This document shows positions 24,871 to 36,067 of a stretch of DNA of 64,000 nucleotides, piece after piece (positions within the stretch are counted from its first letter, which is position 1; the number at the start of each line of letters is the position of its first letter). Made by a program: the position numbers and the translations under genes. The DNA lies in NCBI RefSeq assembly GCF_004803755.1, contig NZ_CP032311.1, positions 1,752,501-1,816,500 of the forward strand. The letters are read 5' to 3'. This stretch comes from Pseudomonas sp. DG56-2 (GTDB lineage Bacteria; Pseudomonadota; Gammaproteobacteria; Pseudomonadales; Pseudomonadaceae). A model generated the notes under the pieces. It was not told the DNA's origin, did not search any database, and saw nothing but the letters and a program-made list of their open reading frames with translations.

Positions 24871-26841
24871 TCAGCGTCCGGCCACCAGTCGCGCCTCACA
24901 GGCTGAGAGCGCAGGCTGTGGGCCGCTGAGCAGCACCGCATCACCCGCATGCAGGCACGTCTGGGCATCTACGGCCAGCTCTTCGCCATTGCGTTGCACC
25001 CCCTGCAATTCGACGCCCAGCTGTTCAAGGTTCAGTTCACTCAGCGGGCGTCCACAGGCGTAAGCTTCGGCACCGAGATTGACCGCGTGCATCATGGCCT
25101 TGGGCAGCCCTTCGCTGTCGACCGGGCTGGTTTGTGCGCCATGATAGAACGCCTGGAGCATACGGTAGCGTGACTGGCGCACTTCATTGATTCGCGCTTG
25201 CACATGCTCCATCGGCAGTCCAAGCATGATCAGTGCATGGGAGGCGAGCATCAGGCTCGACTCGAGCAGCTCCGGCACCACGGCCGTGGCGCCAGCAGCG
25301 TTCAACTCTTCACGCTGACTGTCGTCGCGGGTGCGCACCAGTATCTGCACGTCGGGATGACGTTCGCGGGCCACTTTAAGGACGCTCATGGCGATATCGG
25401 TCTTGTCTACTGCAATCACCAGCAGGCGTGCTCGCTCAAGGCCGATAGCGCTGAGCAGATCCCCACGACGTGAGTCACCGTAGTGCACGCAGCTTTCGCC
25501 AGCGGCAGCTTCCTGGACCCTGACAGGGTCATCATCGAGCGCAATGAAGGGAATGTTTTCCCGACGCAGGAAACGTCCGATCGATTGCCCGACTCGGCCA
25601 TAGCCGCAGATCAGCACGTGCCCACTCATCGAGGCGCTTTGTGCCTCGATTTCCTCCAGGTGAACTTCTTCATTGGGCTTGCGGTGCAGGCGGGCGGCAA
25701 GGCCTGGCGCTGCACGCAGCAGCAGGGGCGTGACCAGCATCGAGCAGAAGGTAGCTGCCAGCAGCAGATTGCCAATAGCCTCGGGGAGTAGATGGGTTTG
25801 TTGCATCTGGGCCATGAGTGCAAAGCAGAATTCGCCACCTTGTGCCAGAGCCAGGCCACTGCGCCAGGCCGTTTCAGCATCGCTGCCACGTATGCGCACC
25901 AGTGCCGCCACCACACAGCCCTTGACCACTAGCAGGCCCAGGGTCAGCGCGAGAATCTCCAGGCCATGGGTGGCAAACAGGTGCAAGTCGATGAGCATGC
26001 CGATACTGACGAAGAACAGCCCCAGGAGAATGTCGCGGAAGGGGCGGATATCTGCCTCGATCTGATGGCGGTAGTTGCTCTCGCCCAACAGCATGCCGGC
26101 AAGAAACGCCCCCAGTGCCGGTGACAGTCCGAGCAAATGGGTCAGCCAGGCGGTTAGCAGGACTATCACCAAAGCCAGCAGTACGAACAACTCGGCCGAA
26201 TGAGAGCTGGCAACTTCATGGAACAGGCGCGGCAGTATCCACCGGCTGGCGAGCAACAGGCCGATAAACAGGATGACGGTTTTGCCCAGGGTCAACGGCA
26301 AGGCCCAGTACCAGGCTTGATCGCTTTGGCCCGCAAACACCGGGACCAGCGTCAACAGCAGTACCGCCACCACATCTTGAAACAGCAGCACGCCGATTGC
26401 GTTTTGCCCGTGACTGCTGAAAATCTCTCCCAGGCTGGTCAGCTCCTTGCTGACGATTGCCGTCGACGACAACGCCAGCCCCGCGCCTAGCAGCAGTGCA
26501 GCGTTGGCGGGCATGTCGAGTAAAAACAGCAGCCCGGCCAGCAGGATCCCCGAGCAGGCCACCTGCAGGCTGCCCAGGCCAAATACCACCTTGCGCAGGG
26601 CAAGCATTTTCGACAGAGAGAATTCAAGGCCCAGGGAGAACAGCAGGAACACCACACCCATTTCCGCCAGGTCGGGCAGTTCTTCGCTTTCGTTGACCCA
26701 GTTCAGGGCCGTAGGGCCGACGAACAGGCCAACGCAGAGGTAACCCAGTACAGGCGGCAGCTTCAGGCGCCTGAAGAAGGCAATGACGACCAGCGACGAA
26801 GCCAGAATGATCAACAGGTTGGCGAACACAAAACACTCCAT
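24871..26841 (-). CDS. Kef-type CPA2 monovalent cation:proton antiporter with RCK domain
   Basis: 656 residues. The first ~385 form 12-13 membrane helices of the Na+/H+ exchanger (CPA2) fold. Then comes a TrkA-N nucleotide-binding domain (H-V-L-I-C-G-Y-G-R-V-G-Q-S-I-G, about 403-520) and a TrkA-C domain at the end. This is the KefB/KefC/YbaL architecture, which moves K+ out in exchange for protons under control of NAD(H) or glutathione adducts. No KefF/KefG-like ancillary flavoprotein is next to it, so it may be closer to YbaL. The stop lies base-to-base with that of amt, without a terminator between. Confidence 0.9.
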   Translation of the reverse strand: MECFVFANLLIILASSLVVIAFFRRLKLPPVLGYLCVGLFVGPTALNWVNESEELPDLAEMGVVFLLFSLGLEFSLSKMLALRKVVFGLGSLQVACSGILLAGLLFLLDMPANAALLLGAGLALSSTAIVSKELTSLGEIFSSHGQNAIGVLLFQDVVAVLLLTLVPVFAGQSDQAWYWALPLTLGKTVILFIGLLLASRWILPRLFHEVASSHSAELFVLLALVIVLLTAWLTHLLGLSPALGAFLAGMLLGESNYRHQIEADIRPFRDILLGLFFVSIGMLIDLHLFATHGLEILALTLGLLVVKGCVVAALVRIRGSDAETAWRSGLALAQGGEFCFALMAQMQQTHLLPEAIGNLLLAATFCSMLVTPLLLRAAPGLAARLHRKPNEEVHLEEIEAQSASMSGHVLICGYGRVGQSIGRFLRRENIPFIALDDDPVRVQEAAAGESCVHYGDSRRGDLLSAIGLERARLLVIAVDKTDIAMSVLKVARERHPDVQILVRTRDDSQREELNAAGATAVVPELLESSLMLASHALIMLGLPMEHVQARINEVRQSRYRMLQAFYHGAQTSPVDSEGLPKAMMHAVNLGAEAYACGRPLSELNLEQLGVELQGVQRNGEELAVDAQTCLHAGDAVLLSGPQPALSACEARLVAGR

Positions 26842-27005
26842 GTGGAAAAACGATGAAAACCATTAAGTCTGCACCATAGCGCAAGCGTGCGCGCTGATCT
26901 GAATCAGCAGCCGGCCAGCGCTGCATGCGCCACGCTGGGTGCTCGACGGTTCCAGCTAGCAGACCTAGAATAGTGGTCCTTTCAACCATCTGCCGGTACT
27001 TGTCC

Positions 27006-27242
27006 ATGCTTCCTGAATGCCAACTGTACGGCACCCTGGGTTGTCACCTGTGTGAAGTGGCAGAAGCCTTGTTGATGCCTTTCGTCGAGCATGGCCTGTT
27101 GGTCGAGCTGGTTGATATTGCCGAGAACGAATTCTGGGTCGAGCAATACGGCCTGAAAATCCCGGTGCTACGCCGCTGTGATACCGGCGCCGAGTTGAAC
27201 TGGCCGTTCGATGCCGATCAAGTGGTGGCATTTCTGCGCTGA
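27006..27242 (+). CDS. Glutaredoxin-like thioredoxin-fold protein (DUF836)
   Basis: 78 residues. The active-site motif C-H-L-C lies at residues 13-16 after L-Y-G-T-L-G, with a cis-proline-type I-P-V-L later: the small thioredoxin/glutaredoxin fold of the DUF836 family. A cytoplasmic thiol redox role is likely; the partner is unknown. I chose the ATG at 27006 (MLPECQLYG). Confidence 0.85.
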   Translation: MLPECQLYGTLGCHLCEVAEALLMPFVEHGLLVELVDIAENEFWVEQYGLKIPVLRRCDTGAELNWPFDADQVVAFLR

Positions 27243-27336
27243 AGCGCTAGCCCTGCGGAGAGAATTCCTCTCGTGCGCCGCCGCGTGGGTAGAGGTCCAA
27301 TCCTTGGACGCTGTTATGTGTACCAAGGAGTGGATC

Positions 27337-27768
27337 ATGAACCTCAGCGAGCATTTCACCCTGGCCGAAATGACGGCATCGCAAAGCGCTGTGCGCTTGG
27401 GTATCGATAATTCACCCAGCGTAGAAACCCTCGACAACCTTCGCCGATTATGCGCGCTTCTGGAACAAGTACGCCTGCTGGTGGAAAAGCCGGTTTTGGT
27501 CAGCAGCGGTTACCGCAGTACCGAGTTGAATCGCATCATCGGCGGGGCACCCCAAAGTGCGCATATGCAGGGTCTTGCCGCAGACATCAACGTGCCGGGC
27601 ATGAGCCCTGCAACCTTGGCGCGGTGTGTGGCAGGCAGTCCATTGATGTTTGATCAATTGATTATTGAATTCGATCAGTGGGTGCACCTTGGTCTTGCCG
27701 AGGGCCTGCAAAGGCGGCAATTGCTGACGATACGCAAGGGGTCTGGCTACCTTCCGGGGCTGGTCTGA
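27337..27768 (+). CDS. Peptidase M15A-type D-Ala-D-Ala carboxypeptidase-like protein
   Basis: 143 residues. Zinc-site pattern S-x-H-M-Q-G-L-A-A-D-I (His 76, Asp 83) and a later W-V-H-L-G, with S-S-G-Y-R-S-T-E-L-N before them. This is the M15A family, which includes Streptomyces zinc carboxypeptidase and many phage endolysins. There is no signal peptide, so the protein is cytoplasmic unless exported by other means, as with phage-type lysins. A strong AAGGAG ribosome site precedes the ATG at 27337. No holin or other phage genes are adjacent except the SOS-controlled gene that follows. Confidence 0.85.
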   Translation: MNLSEHFTLAEMTASQSAVRLGIDNSPSVETLDNLRRLCALLEQVRLLVEKPVLVSSGYRSTELNRIIGGAPQSAHMQGLAADINVPGMSPATLARCVAGSPLMFDQLIIEFDQWVHLGLAEGLQRRQLLTIRKGSGYLPGLV

Positions 27769-27806
27769 GCCGGGTCTGATTGACGTGTCCGATAACTCTG
27801 AATATG

Positions 27807-27822
27807 CTGTATATAAATACAG
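27807..27822. promoter_or_regulatory. LexA (SOS) box
   Basis: CTGTATATAAATACAG matches the CTG-N10-CAG LexA consensus with an alternating A/T core (one base off the ideal CTGTATATATATACAG). It ends 34 nt before the next start codon, right at promoter distance. Confidence 0.9.
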
Positions 27823-27856
27823 TATAGGGGTGGCGTTTGCCCTGAGGATCCAAACC

Positions 27857-28168
27857 ATGGTCAATGTCGAACAACTGAAATACACCGTTAACCGCATGCC
27901 TATCGACAGGGTGAGCGAAGCGGTGCTCGAGTTGCGCCTCGACGGTCTGGTGCTGGAGGGCAAGACGCCCTTCAACAAACTGCACTTCAATACCTGTTTT
28001 GCCGAGATCGAAGCGTTGTTCCAGCGCGCCGGCTACCATCGCGCTCTTGACGTGGTCGGTTATCAGGGTTTGCTGTATGCACTTTATGACCCAGGTCGCT
28101 GGGAAGCGGTCGATGTTCTGCGTTGGCTCAAGGAATTCACCGAGGCCGCTGCAACCCAGACTGGCTGA
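27857..28168 (+). CDS. SOS-controlled small protein of unknown function
   Basis: 103 residues from the ATG at 27857 (MVNVEQLKYTVNRMPIDRVSEAVLEL), with GAGG nine nt before it. The frame is open to a GTG at 27785, but that would place the LexA box inside the coding region. The sequence is soluble and mixed alpha/beta (L-E-L-R-L-D-G-L; F-A-E-I-E-A-L-F-Q-R-A-G-Y; W-E-A-V-D-V-L-R-W-L). I do not recognise a family with a known role. The LexA operator makes it a DNA-damage response gene; a modulator of division, repair or mutagenesis is possible but not shown. Confidence 0.82.
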   Translation: MVNVEQLKYTVNRMPIDRVSEAVLELRLDGLVLEGKTPFNKLHFNTCFAEIEALFQRAGYHRALDVVGYQGLLYALYDPGRWEAVDVLRWLKEFTEAAATQTG

Positions 28169-28218
28169 GGCGCCAGGCTTGCGGGATAATGCACGGTCAA
28201 TCTGTCAAGAGCGTTCCC

Positions 28219-29106
28219 ATGGCCATTGCCCCTTTCGATCCGGCCCAGCACCAAGCCAGTACGGTCTGCCTGCCGCCTGGCAACTGGGTCACCGTGCTTG
28301 ACTGCCTGAGCGAGCACTTCAAGGCCATTGGACGCGAACAGTGGCTGGATCGTATCGCCCGTGGGCGAGTACTCGATGCCCATGGGCAGCCCATCAGTGC
28401 CACATTGGCCTACAAGCCAGGCCTGCGTATCCACTATTTTCGCGAAGTACCCAACGAGAAAGTGATTCCGTTCCAGGAGCAGATCCTGCACGTCGACGAG
28501 CACCTCGTAGTGGCAGACAAACCGCACTTTCTGCCGGTCACGCCGACTGGCGAGTATGTCGAGCACACGTTATTGCGTCGGCTGATCCGGCGCCTCGACA
28601 ACCCCAGCCTGGTGCCTTTGCACCGTATTGATCGACACACCGCCGGCCTGGTGTTGTTCTCCGCGAACCCGCAGAGCCGCTCAGCCTATCAATCGCTGTT
28701 TCCCAATCGGCAGATCGACAAGCAGTACCAGGCTATTGCGCCAGCACTGGCGCACCTGCAGTTTCCACGGGTGCACAAGAGCCGAATGGTGAATGGCGAA
28801 CCATTCTTTCGCATGCAGGAAGTCGAGGGGCAAAGCAACAGCGAAACCCTGGCACGGGTGCTGGAGAAGAATGGCGAGCTCTGGCGGTATGCGCTGTCGC
28901 CGATTACCGGCAAGACTCACCAGTTGCGCGTGCACATGACGGCCCTTGGGGCGAGTATTTGCAACGATCCGTTCTATCCGCAGGTGCTGCAGGAGCAGGA
29001 TGACTACAGCAAGCCGTTGAAGCTACTGGCGCGGAGTTTGCGATTCAACGATCCGCTAAGTGGTGAAGAACGTTATTTCGAAAGTCGGCTGACGCTCGAC
29101 TGGTAG
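28219..29106 (+). CDS. RluA-family pseudouridine synthase
   Basis: 295 residues. The catalytic motif H-R-I-D-R-H-T-A-G-L-V-L-F lies near residue 135, its aspartate being the nucleophile, followed by K-Q-Y-Q-A-I and the C-terminal T-G-K-T-H-Q-L-R-V-H-M. An S4-like region may be in the first ~75 residues. It isomerises uridine to pseudouridine in rRNA or tRNA; the target cannot be read from sequence. The ATG at 28219 is preferred over upstream codons in the same frame. A strong terminator follows. Confidence 0.92.
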   Translation: MAIAPFDPAQHQASTVCLPPGNWVTVLDCLSEHFKAIGREQWLDRIARGRVLDAHGQPISATLAYKPGLRIHYFREVPNEKVIPFQEQILHVDEHLVVADKPHFLPVTPTGEYVEHTLLRRLIRRLDNPSLVPLHRIDRHTAGLVLFSANPQSRSAYQSLFPNRQIDKQYQAIAPALAHLQFPRVHKSRMVNGEPFFRMQEVEGQSNSETLARVLEKNGELWRYALSPITGKTHQLRVHMTALGASICNDPFYPQVLQEQDDYSKPLKLLARSLRFNDPLSGEERYFESRLTLDW

Positions 29107-29115
29107 GCAGGGAAG

Positions 29116-29147
29116 CGGCGCACCCACCAGTGGGCGCGCCGTTTTTT
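29116..29147 (+). terminator. Intrinsic terminator after the pseudouridine synthase gene
   Basis: CGGCGC-A-CCCAC paired with GTGGG-C-GCGCCG, with only CA in the loop, followed by six T residues. It ends where the convergent aer gene stops. Confidence 0.92.
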
Positions 29148-30712
29148 CAGCGGTTGAAGCGCTCGACCAGCGAGTATTGAGTAGTCGCCGTCTGGTTCAA
29201 TTCTTCGCTGAGCAGCGCCGAGTGCTGGGCCTGCTCGGAGGTTTGATCTGCCAGTTCGGCGATTGTGCTGATATTGCGGCTGATCTCGTCGGCTACGGCA
29301 GTCTGCTCTTCGGTGGCAGCAGCGATCTGCGTGGTCATGTCTGTGATGTTGGCCACCGCTTCGCTTATGCCCACCAGCGCCTGGTCCGCTTCCATCACCC
29401 GGGCGACACCTTCCTCGGCTTGGCGATGACCCGCCTCCATGGTCTGTACGGCATTGCTGGCGGTTTGTTGCAGCTTGGCAATCAGCCCGTGGATCTGACC
29501 GGTCGATTCGCTGGTGCGTTGTGCCAGTTGACGAACTTCGTCGGCCACGACGGCAAACCCACGCCCCATCTCGCCAGCACGCGCCGCTTCGATCGCAGCG
29601 TTGAGGGCCAGCAGGTTGGTTTGGTCGGCGATGCCTTTGATGACATCGACCACGCCGCCGATTTCGTCACTGTCACGGGCCAATTGAGTCACGGTCAGGC
29701 CGGTTTCACCTACAGCTGACGACAGGCGCTGGATGGCGTCGCGCGTTTCGCCAGCGATATTGCGGCCACGGCTGGTCAGGCGGTTGGCTTCTTGAGTCGC
29801 ATCGGCCGTACGCTGCACATGATTGGCCACTTCCTGGGTGGTGGCTGCCATCTGGTTGACCGCAGCGGCGACTTGTTCGGTTTCGACTCGCTGGCGCTCC
29901 AGCCCCGAGGAGCTGTTGTGGGCCAGGGTGTCGGATTGCCGAGCCTGCTCGTTGAGATGCTCTGCGGTATCTTGCAGACGCGTCAGGCAGGTTTTCATCC
30001 GTGCATCCTGGCTGAGCATGGCCATTTCCAGGCGCGCCTGGACGCCACGACTGTCCGTGTACATTTGCGCGATCAGCGGGTCGGATGTGGCTTGTTCAGC
30101 CAGGCGTAGCAGACGTTTGAGTCCACGCTGCTGCCAGCTCAACCCCAGCAGCCCCAGTGGCACCGACAGTGCTGCCGCCAAGGCGAAGCCCCAGGAGTGA
30201 CCGAGCCAGTTGCCGATCAGGAAACCGACCTGGCTGACCAGAATGAAGGGCAGCCAGTCTTGCACTACCGGCAACCAACGGTCGCGACGTGGAATCGCCG
30301 CGCGCCCTTGGTTGATGCGCTGATAAAGCGCTTCGGCGCGACGAATCTGCTCGGCGGTCGGTTTGATACGCACCGATTCGTAGCCGACCACCTGGTTGTT
30401 CTCGAGCACCGGGGTGACGTAGGCGTTGACCCAGTAATGGTCGCCATTCTTGCAGCGGTTCTTGACGATGCCCATCCATGGCAGACCTTGTTTGAGCGTG
30501 TTCCACATGTGGGCGAACACCGCAGGCGGGACGTCTGGATGGCGCACCAGGTTATGGGGCGCGCGGATCAGTTCCTCACGGGAAAAACCACTGATTTCGA
30601 CGAAGGCATCGTTGCAGTAGGTGATGACACCCTTGGCATTGGTGGTCGAGATCAAGCGTTGTTGAGCAGGGAAAGTCCGTTCGCGCTGAGTTATTGGCTG
30701 GTTGTTACGCAT
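29147..30712 (-). CDS. aer: Aerotaxis receptor Aer
   Basis: 521 residues from the ATG at 30712, the usual Pseudomonas Aer length; a TTG at 30730 is the alternative. Domains: N-terminal FAD-binding PAS ([14 protein letters not shown] to W-V-N-A-Y-V-T-P-V, about 20-120), a hydrophobic anchor near 155-190, and a methyl-accepting chemotaxis signalling domain with [19 protein letters not shown]. It has no periplasmic ligand domain, as expected for a redox/energy sensor that drives taxis toward oxygen through CheA/CheW. A FliA promoter lies upstream. Confidence 0.95.
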   Translation of the reverse strand: MRNNQPITQRERTFPAQQRLISTTNAKGVITYCNDAFVEISGFSREELIRAPHNLVRHPDVPPAVFAHMWNTLKQGLPWMGIVKNRCKNGDHYWVNAYVTPVLENNQVVGYESVRIKPTAEQIRRAEALYQRINQGRAAIPRRDRWLPVVQDWLPFILVSQVGFLIGNWLGHSWGFALAAALSVPLGLLGLSWQQRGLKRLLRLAEQATSDPLIAQMYTDSRGVQARLEMAMLSQDARMKTCLTRLQDTAEHLNEQARQSDTLAHNSSSGLERQRVETEQVAAAVNQMAATTQEVANHVQRTADATQEANRLTSRGRNIAGETRDAIQRLSSAVGETGLTVTQLARDSDEIGGVVDVIKGIADQTNLLALNAAIEAARAGEMGRGFAVVADEVRQLAQRTSESTGQIHGLIAKLQQTASNAVQTMEAGHRQAEEGVARVMEADQALVGISEAVANITDMTTQIAAATEEQTAVADEISRNISTIAELADQTSEQAQHSALLSEELNQTATTQYSLVERFNR

Positions 30713-30742
30713 AAGCTGTTCAATCCGCAAGGCTTTCGAAGG

Positions 30743-30769
30743 TTATCGGCAACATGGGGTGATTGTTGA
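30743..30769 (-). promoter_or_regulatory. FliA (sigma-28) promoter of aer
   Basis: On the minus strand TCAAC-N14-GCCGATAA: a full -10 match and a one-base-off -35 at the standard spacing. It places aer in the class IV flagellar regulon. Confidence 0.82.
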
Positions 30770-30805
30770 ATGTATTTTTACACGCGTCAGTAAATGACTG
30801 TGGGT

Positions 30806-31582
30806 TCACGACGGGGCTAGCATTGGGTAGGTAAAGCCGGCGAAATGTGCGAGGTTTAGGCCGAAATGGCAGAGTATTGCAGCGAACAGGCCTCCATAGC
30901 GATACGCCAGGCCATAACCGATACCCGCCACGAACGCCAGCACTACCCACAACCAGCCGGCACCAAGATGAGCCAGTGCAAACAGGCCGGCAGCAAAAAA
31001 CAGTGCCAGGTGCTGATTCTTGAGCAAACGTTGCAAGCCGCCCTGAATGTAACCGCGAAACAGCAGCTCTTCGGTCAGGCTGACCAGCAGCAGATTGTTG
31101 AGCATCCACAGCCAGGCTTGTTCTGGCCATTTCGGTGTCCAGGTAATAATCCCCACCAACCAGGCGCCGCCCAGGCAGGCGGCAATCACCGCCGGTAGGG
31201 TAGCCGCCAGGCTTGGCAGCAGGCGCTTGCCGCCCATTGCCAGTACCCACGGGCAGGCTAGCAGCAACCAAAAGCCAATAAGCGGCTTGTCCAGATTCAG
31301 GTACATGGTGAAGGGCACCGCGCCTTCGCTCCAGAGTGCTTTGTCGATGACCTTGCTGCCCTGGAATCCAGGCAGCCAGTGCAACGCCAGGCCCAGTGCC
31401 AGGAGCACGAACAGGGCATGACCGATTATTTGTTGCCAGCGCGCCGCGCGGTTGACCAGCAAGCCTGTGCACAACAACGCGATCAGCGTGGGCAGGGCGA
31501 GTAAACCCAGGTTGCCATGAATGAGCGAGTAGACGTAACCAAGACCCAGCAGGGCCAGTCCGATCCATTGGGAGGCAGGCAT
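30806..31582 (-). CDS. CPBP family intramembrane metalloprotease (CAAX-type)
   Basis: 258 residues, about eight membrane helices. The Abi/CPBP motifs are T-E-E-L-L-F-R-G-Y-I-Q (EExxxR), F-A-L-A-H-L-G and C-H-F-G-L-N-L, which supply the glutamate and histidine active-site residues. Members are type II CAAX prenyl endopeptidase relatives; bacterial substrates are mostly unknown. It stands between aer and acnA on the same strand; aer has its own promoter. Confidence 0.9.
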   Translation of the reverse strand: MPASQWIGLALLGLGYVYSLIHGNLGLLALPTLIALLCTGLLVNRAARWQQIIGHALFVLLALGLALHWLPGFQGSKVIDKALWSEGAVPFTMYLNLDKPLIGFWLLLACPWVLAMGGKRLLPSLAATLPAVIAACLGGAWLVGIITWTPKWPEQAWLWMLNNLLLVSLTEELLFRGYIQGGLQRLLKNQHLALFFAAGLFALAHLGAGWLWVVLAFVAGIGYGLAYRYGGLFAAILCHFGLNLAHFAGFTYPMLAPS

Positions 31583-31695
31583 GTAGATTCCATTGTGCGG
31601 CGAAAAGTGAAGCCTTCGACTCCACTGGTGTCGTTCAAGGCACGCCTGTTTGTTGTATCGCTCCTACAACAAGCTGTCGTTCAGCAGTGTGTAAC

Positions 31696-31726
31696 CAAAC
31701 AAAGGCCCGGCCACAAAGGGCCGGGC
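31696..31726 (-). terminator. Terminator downstream of acnA
   Basis: Minus strand GCCCGGCC-CTTTGT-GGCCGGGC (8-bp stem) followed by CTTTGTTTGG, seven bases past the acnA stop. Confidence 0.8.
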
Positions 31727-31733
31727 TGGTGCT

Positions 31734-34475
<2,742 letters not shown>

Positions 34476-34728
34476 TACCAACTCCTTCTGCGCCGGTGAA
34501 CGGCAATCTTCCCTGCTGTCGCCGGTTCACCGCCTCTATGACGGTCCGCACGGCACGGACCTGGCTGAACGGTCAGGTTAGACCTGTTTGTCACCCCTGA
34601 CCATGTTCTGGACCGGCGGGGCATGTCGCAGGTTCCGAACTTCCTTTATCATTCGTGCATTTGCCGGCGCAGTACATTGCGCTCGGTCAGGGTTGGAGTG
34701 ATTGGCTGCCAACCGTCCTGGAGTGAGA

Positions 34729-35793
34729 ATGAATACCCTGTTTATGCACTGCCGGCCCGGCTTCGAAAGTGAAGTGTGTTCGGAAATCGCCGAACATGCC
34801 GCCCGGCTGAACGTTCCCGGTTACGCCAAGGCCAAGCCGCAAACCGCGTGTGCCGAGTTCATCTGCAACGACGCTGAAGGGGCCGAGCGCCTGATGGGCG
34901 AGCTGCGCTTTGGCCAACTGATCTTTCCCCGTCAGTGGGCGCGCGGCAGTTTCATCGAGCTGCCGGAAACCGACCGAATCAGTGTGCTGCTCGACTTTCT
35001 GGCCGAGTACCCGCAGTGCGGCAGCCTTTGGCTGGAAGTAATGGACACCAACGACGGAAAAGAGCTTTCGACGTTTTGCCGCAAGTTCGAAGTGCCCCTG
35101 CGCAAGGCCTTGAGCAAGGCCGGGCGCCTGGTTGAAGACGCCAGCAAACCACGTTTGTTGCTGACCTTCGTCAGCGGCCGACGGGTGTTCGCAGGCATTG
35201 CCGCCGCAGACAATTCGGCCATGTGGCCAATGGGTATCCCACGTCTGAAATTCCCTCGTGAAGCGCCCAGCCGCTCGACCCTCAAGCTGGAAGAGGCTTG
35301 GCATCATTTCATTCCTCGGGACCAGTGGGAGGCGCGACTGTCCGATGACATGACGGGCGTAGACCTGGGCGCGGCACCCGGCGGCTGGACCTACCAATTG
35401 GTCAAGCGTGGCATGCTGGTCACCGCCATCGATAACGGACCGATGGCGGAAAGTCTGATGGATACCGGGCTGGTGCAGCACCTGATGGCCGACGGTTTTA
35501 CCTACAAGCCCAAGCAGATTGTGGACTGGATGGTCTGCGATATCGTCGAAAAACCGGCGCGCAGTGCTGCGTTGCTGGAGACCTGGTTGGGCGAAGGTCT
35601 GTGCCGCGAAGCGGTGGTCAACCTCAAGTTGCCGATGAAGCAGCGTTATGCCGAAGTGCGGCGCTTGCTCGACCGCATCGAGGAAGGCTTCAAGGCGCGC
35701 AAGGTCAAGGTTTCAATCGGCTGCAAGCAGCTGTACCACGACCGCGAAGAGGTAACCTGCCACTTGCGTCGGCTGGATTTGAAACCACGCTGA
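34729..35793 (+). CDS. rlmM: 23S rRNA C2498 2'-O-ribose methyltransferase RlmM
   Basis: 354 residues with a THUMP-like N-terminus (M-N-T-L-F-M-H-C-R-P-G-F-E-S-E-V) and a C-terminal Rossmann methyltransferase; the SAM loop D-L-G-A-A-P-G-G-W-T is at about residue 212. The catalytic K-D-K-E-type residues fit K in N-L-K-L-P-M-K. It methylates the 2'-O of C2498. The ATG at 34729 has a GGAGTGAGA ribosome site; the upstream TTG at 34702 does not. tusA follows 31 nt later, probably in the same transcript. Confidence 0.96.
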   Translation: MNTLFMHCRPGFESEVCSEIAEHAARLNVPGYAKAKPQTACAEFICNDAEGAERLMGELRFGQLIFPRQWARGSFIELPETDRISVLLDFLAEYPQCGSLWLEVMDTNDGKELSTFCRKFEVPLRKALSKAGRLVEDASKPRLLLTFVSGRRVFAGIAAADNSAMWPMGIPRLKFPREAPSRSTLKLEEAWHHFIPRDQWEARLSDDMTGVDLGAAPGGWTYQLVKRGMLVTAIDNGPMAESLMDTGLVQHLMADGFTYKPKQIVDWMVCDIVEKPARSAALLETWLGEGLCREAVVNLKLPMKQRYAEVRRLLDRIEEGFKARKVKVSIGCKQLYHDREEVTCHLRRLDLKPR

Positions 35794-35824
35794 ACCCCAC
35801 AGTTAACAGTTTCTGGAGTTGCAC

Positions 35825-36067
35825 ATGACTGATTTCACCCCGGACGCGGTTCTCGACGCCACCGGCCTCAACTGCCCTGAGCCGGTAATGATGTTGCACC
35901 AGCACGTTCGTGACCTGGCCGCGGGCGGCTTGCTCAAAGTTATCGCCACCGATCCATCGACGCGCCGTGATATCCCCAAGTTCTGCGTGTTCCTGGGCCA
36001 TGAACTGGTCCAGCAACAGGAAGATGCCGGCACCTACCTGTACTGGATCCGCAAGAAACTCGACTAA
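35825..36067 (+). CDS. tusA: Sulfur carrier protein TusA
   Basis: 80 residues with the single catalytic cysteine in L-N-C-P-E-P (Cys 17) and the TusA/SirA fold pattern ([19 protein letters not shown]). TusA takes persulfide sulfur from IscS and hands it on for 2-thiouridine formation in tRNA and other thiolations. GGAG precedes the ATG at 35825 at normal spacing. Its stop overlaps that of the convergent MATE gene by four bases. Confidence 0.95.
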   Translation: MTDFTPDAVLDATGLNCPEPVMMLHQHVRDLAAGGLLKVIATDPSTRRDIPKFCVFLGHELVQQQEDAGTYLYWIRKKLD

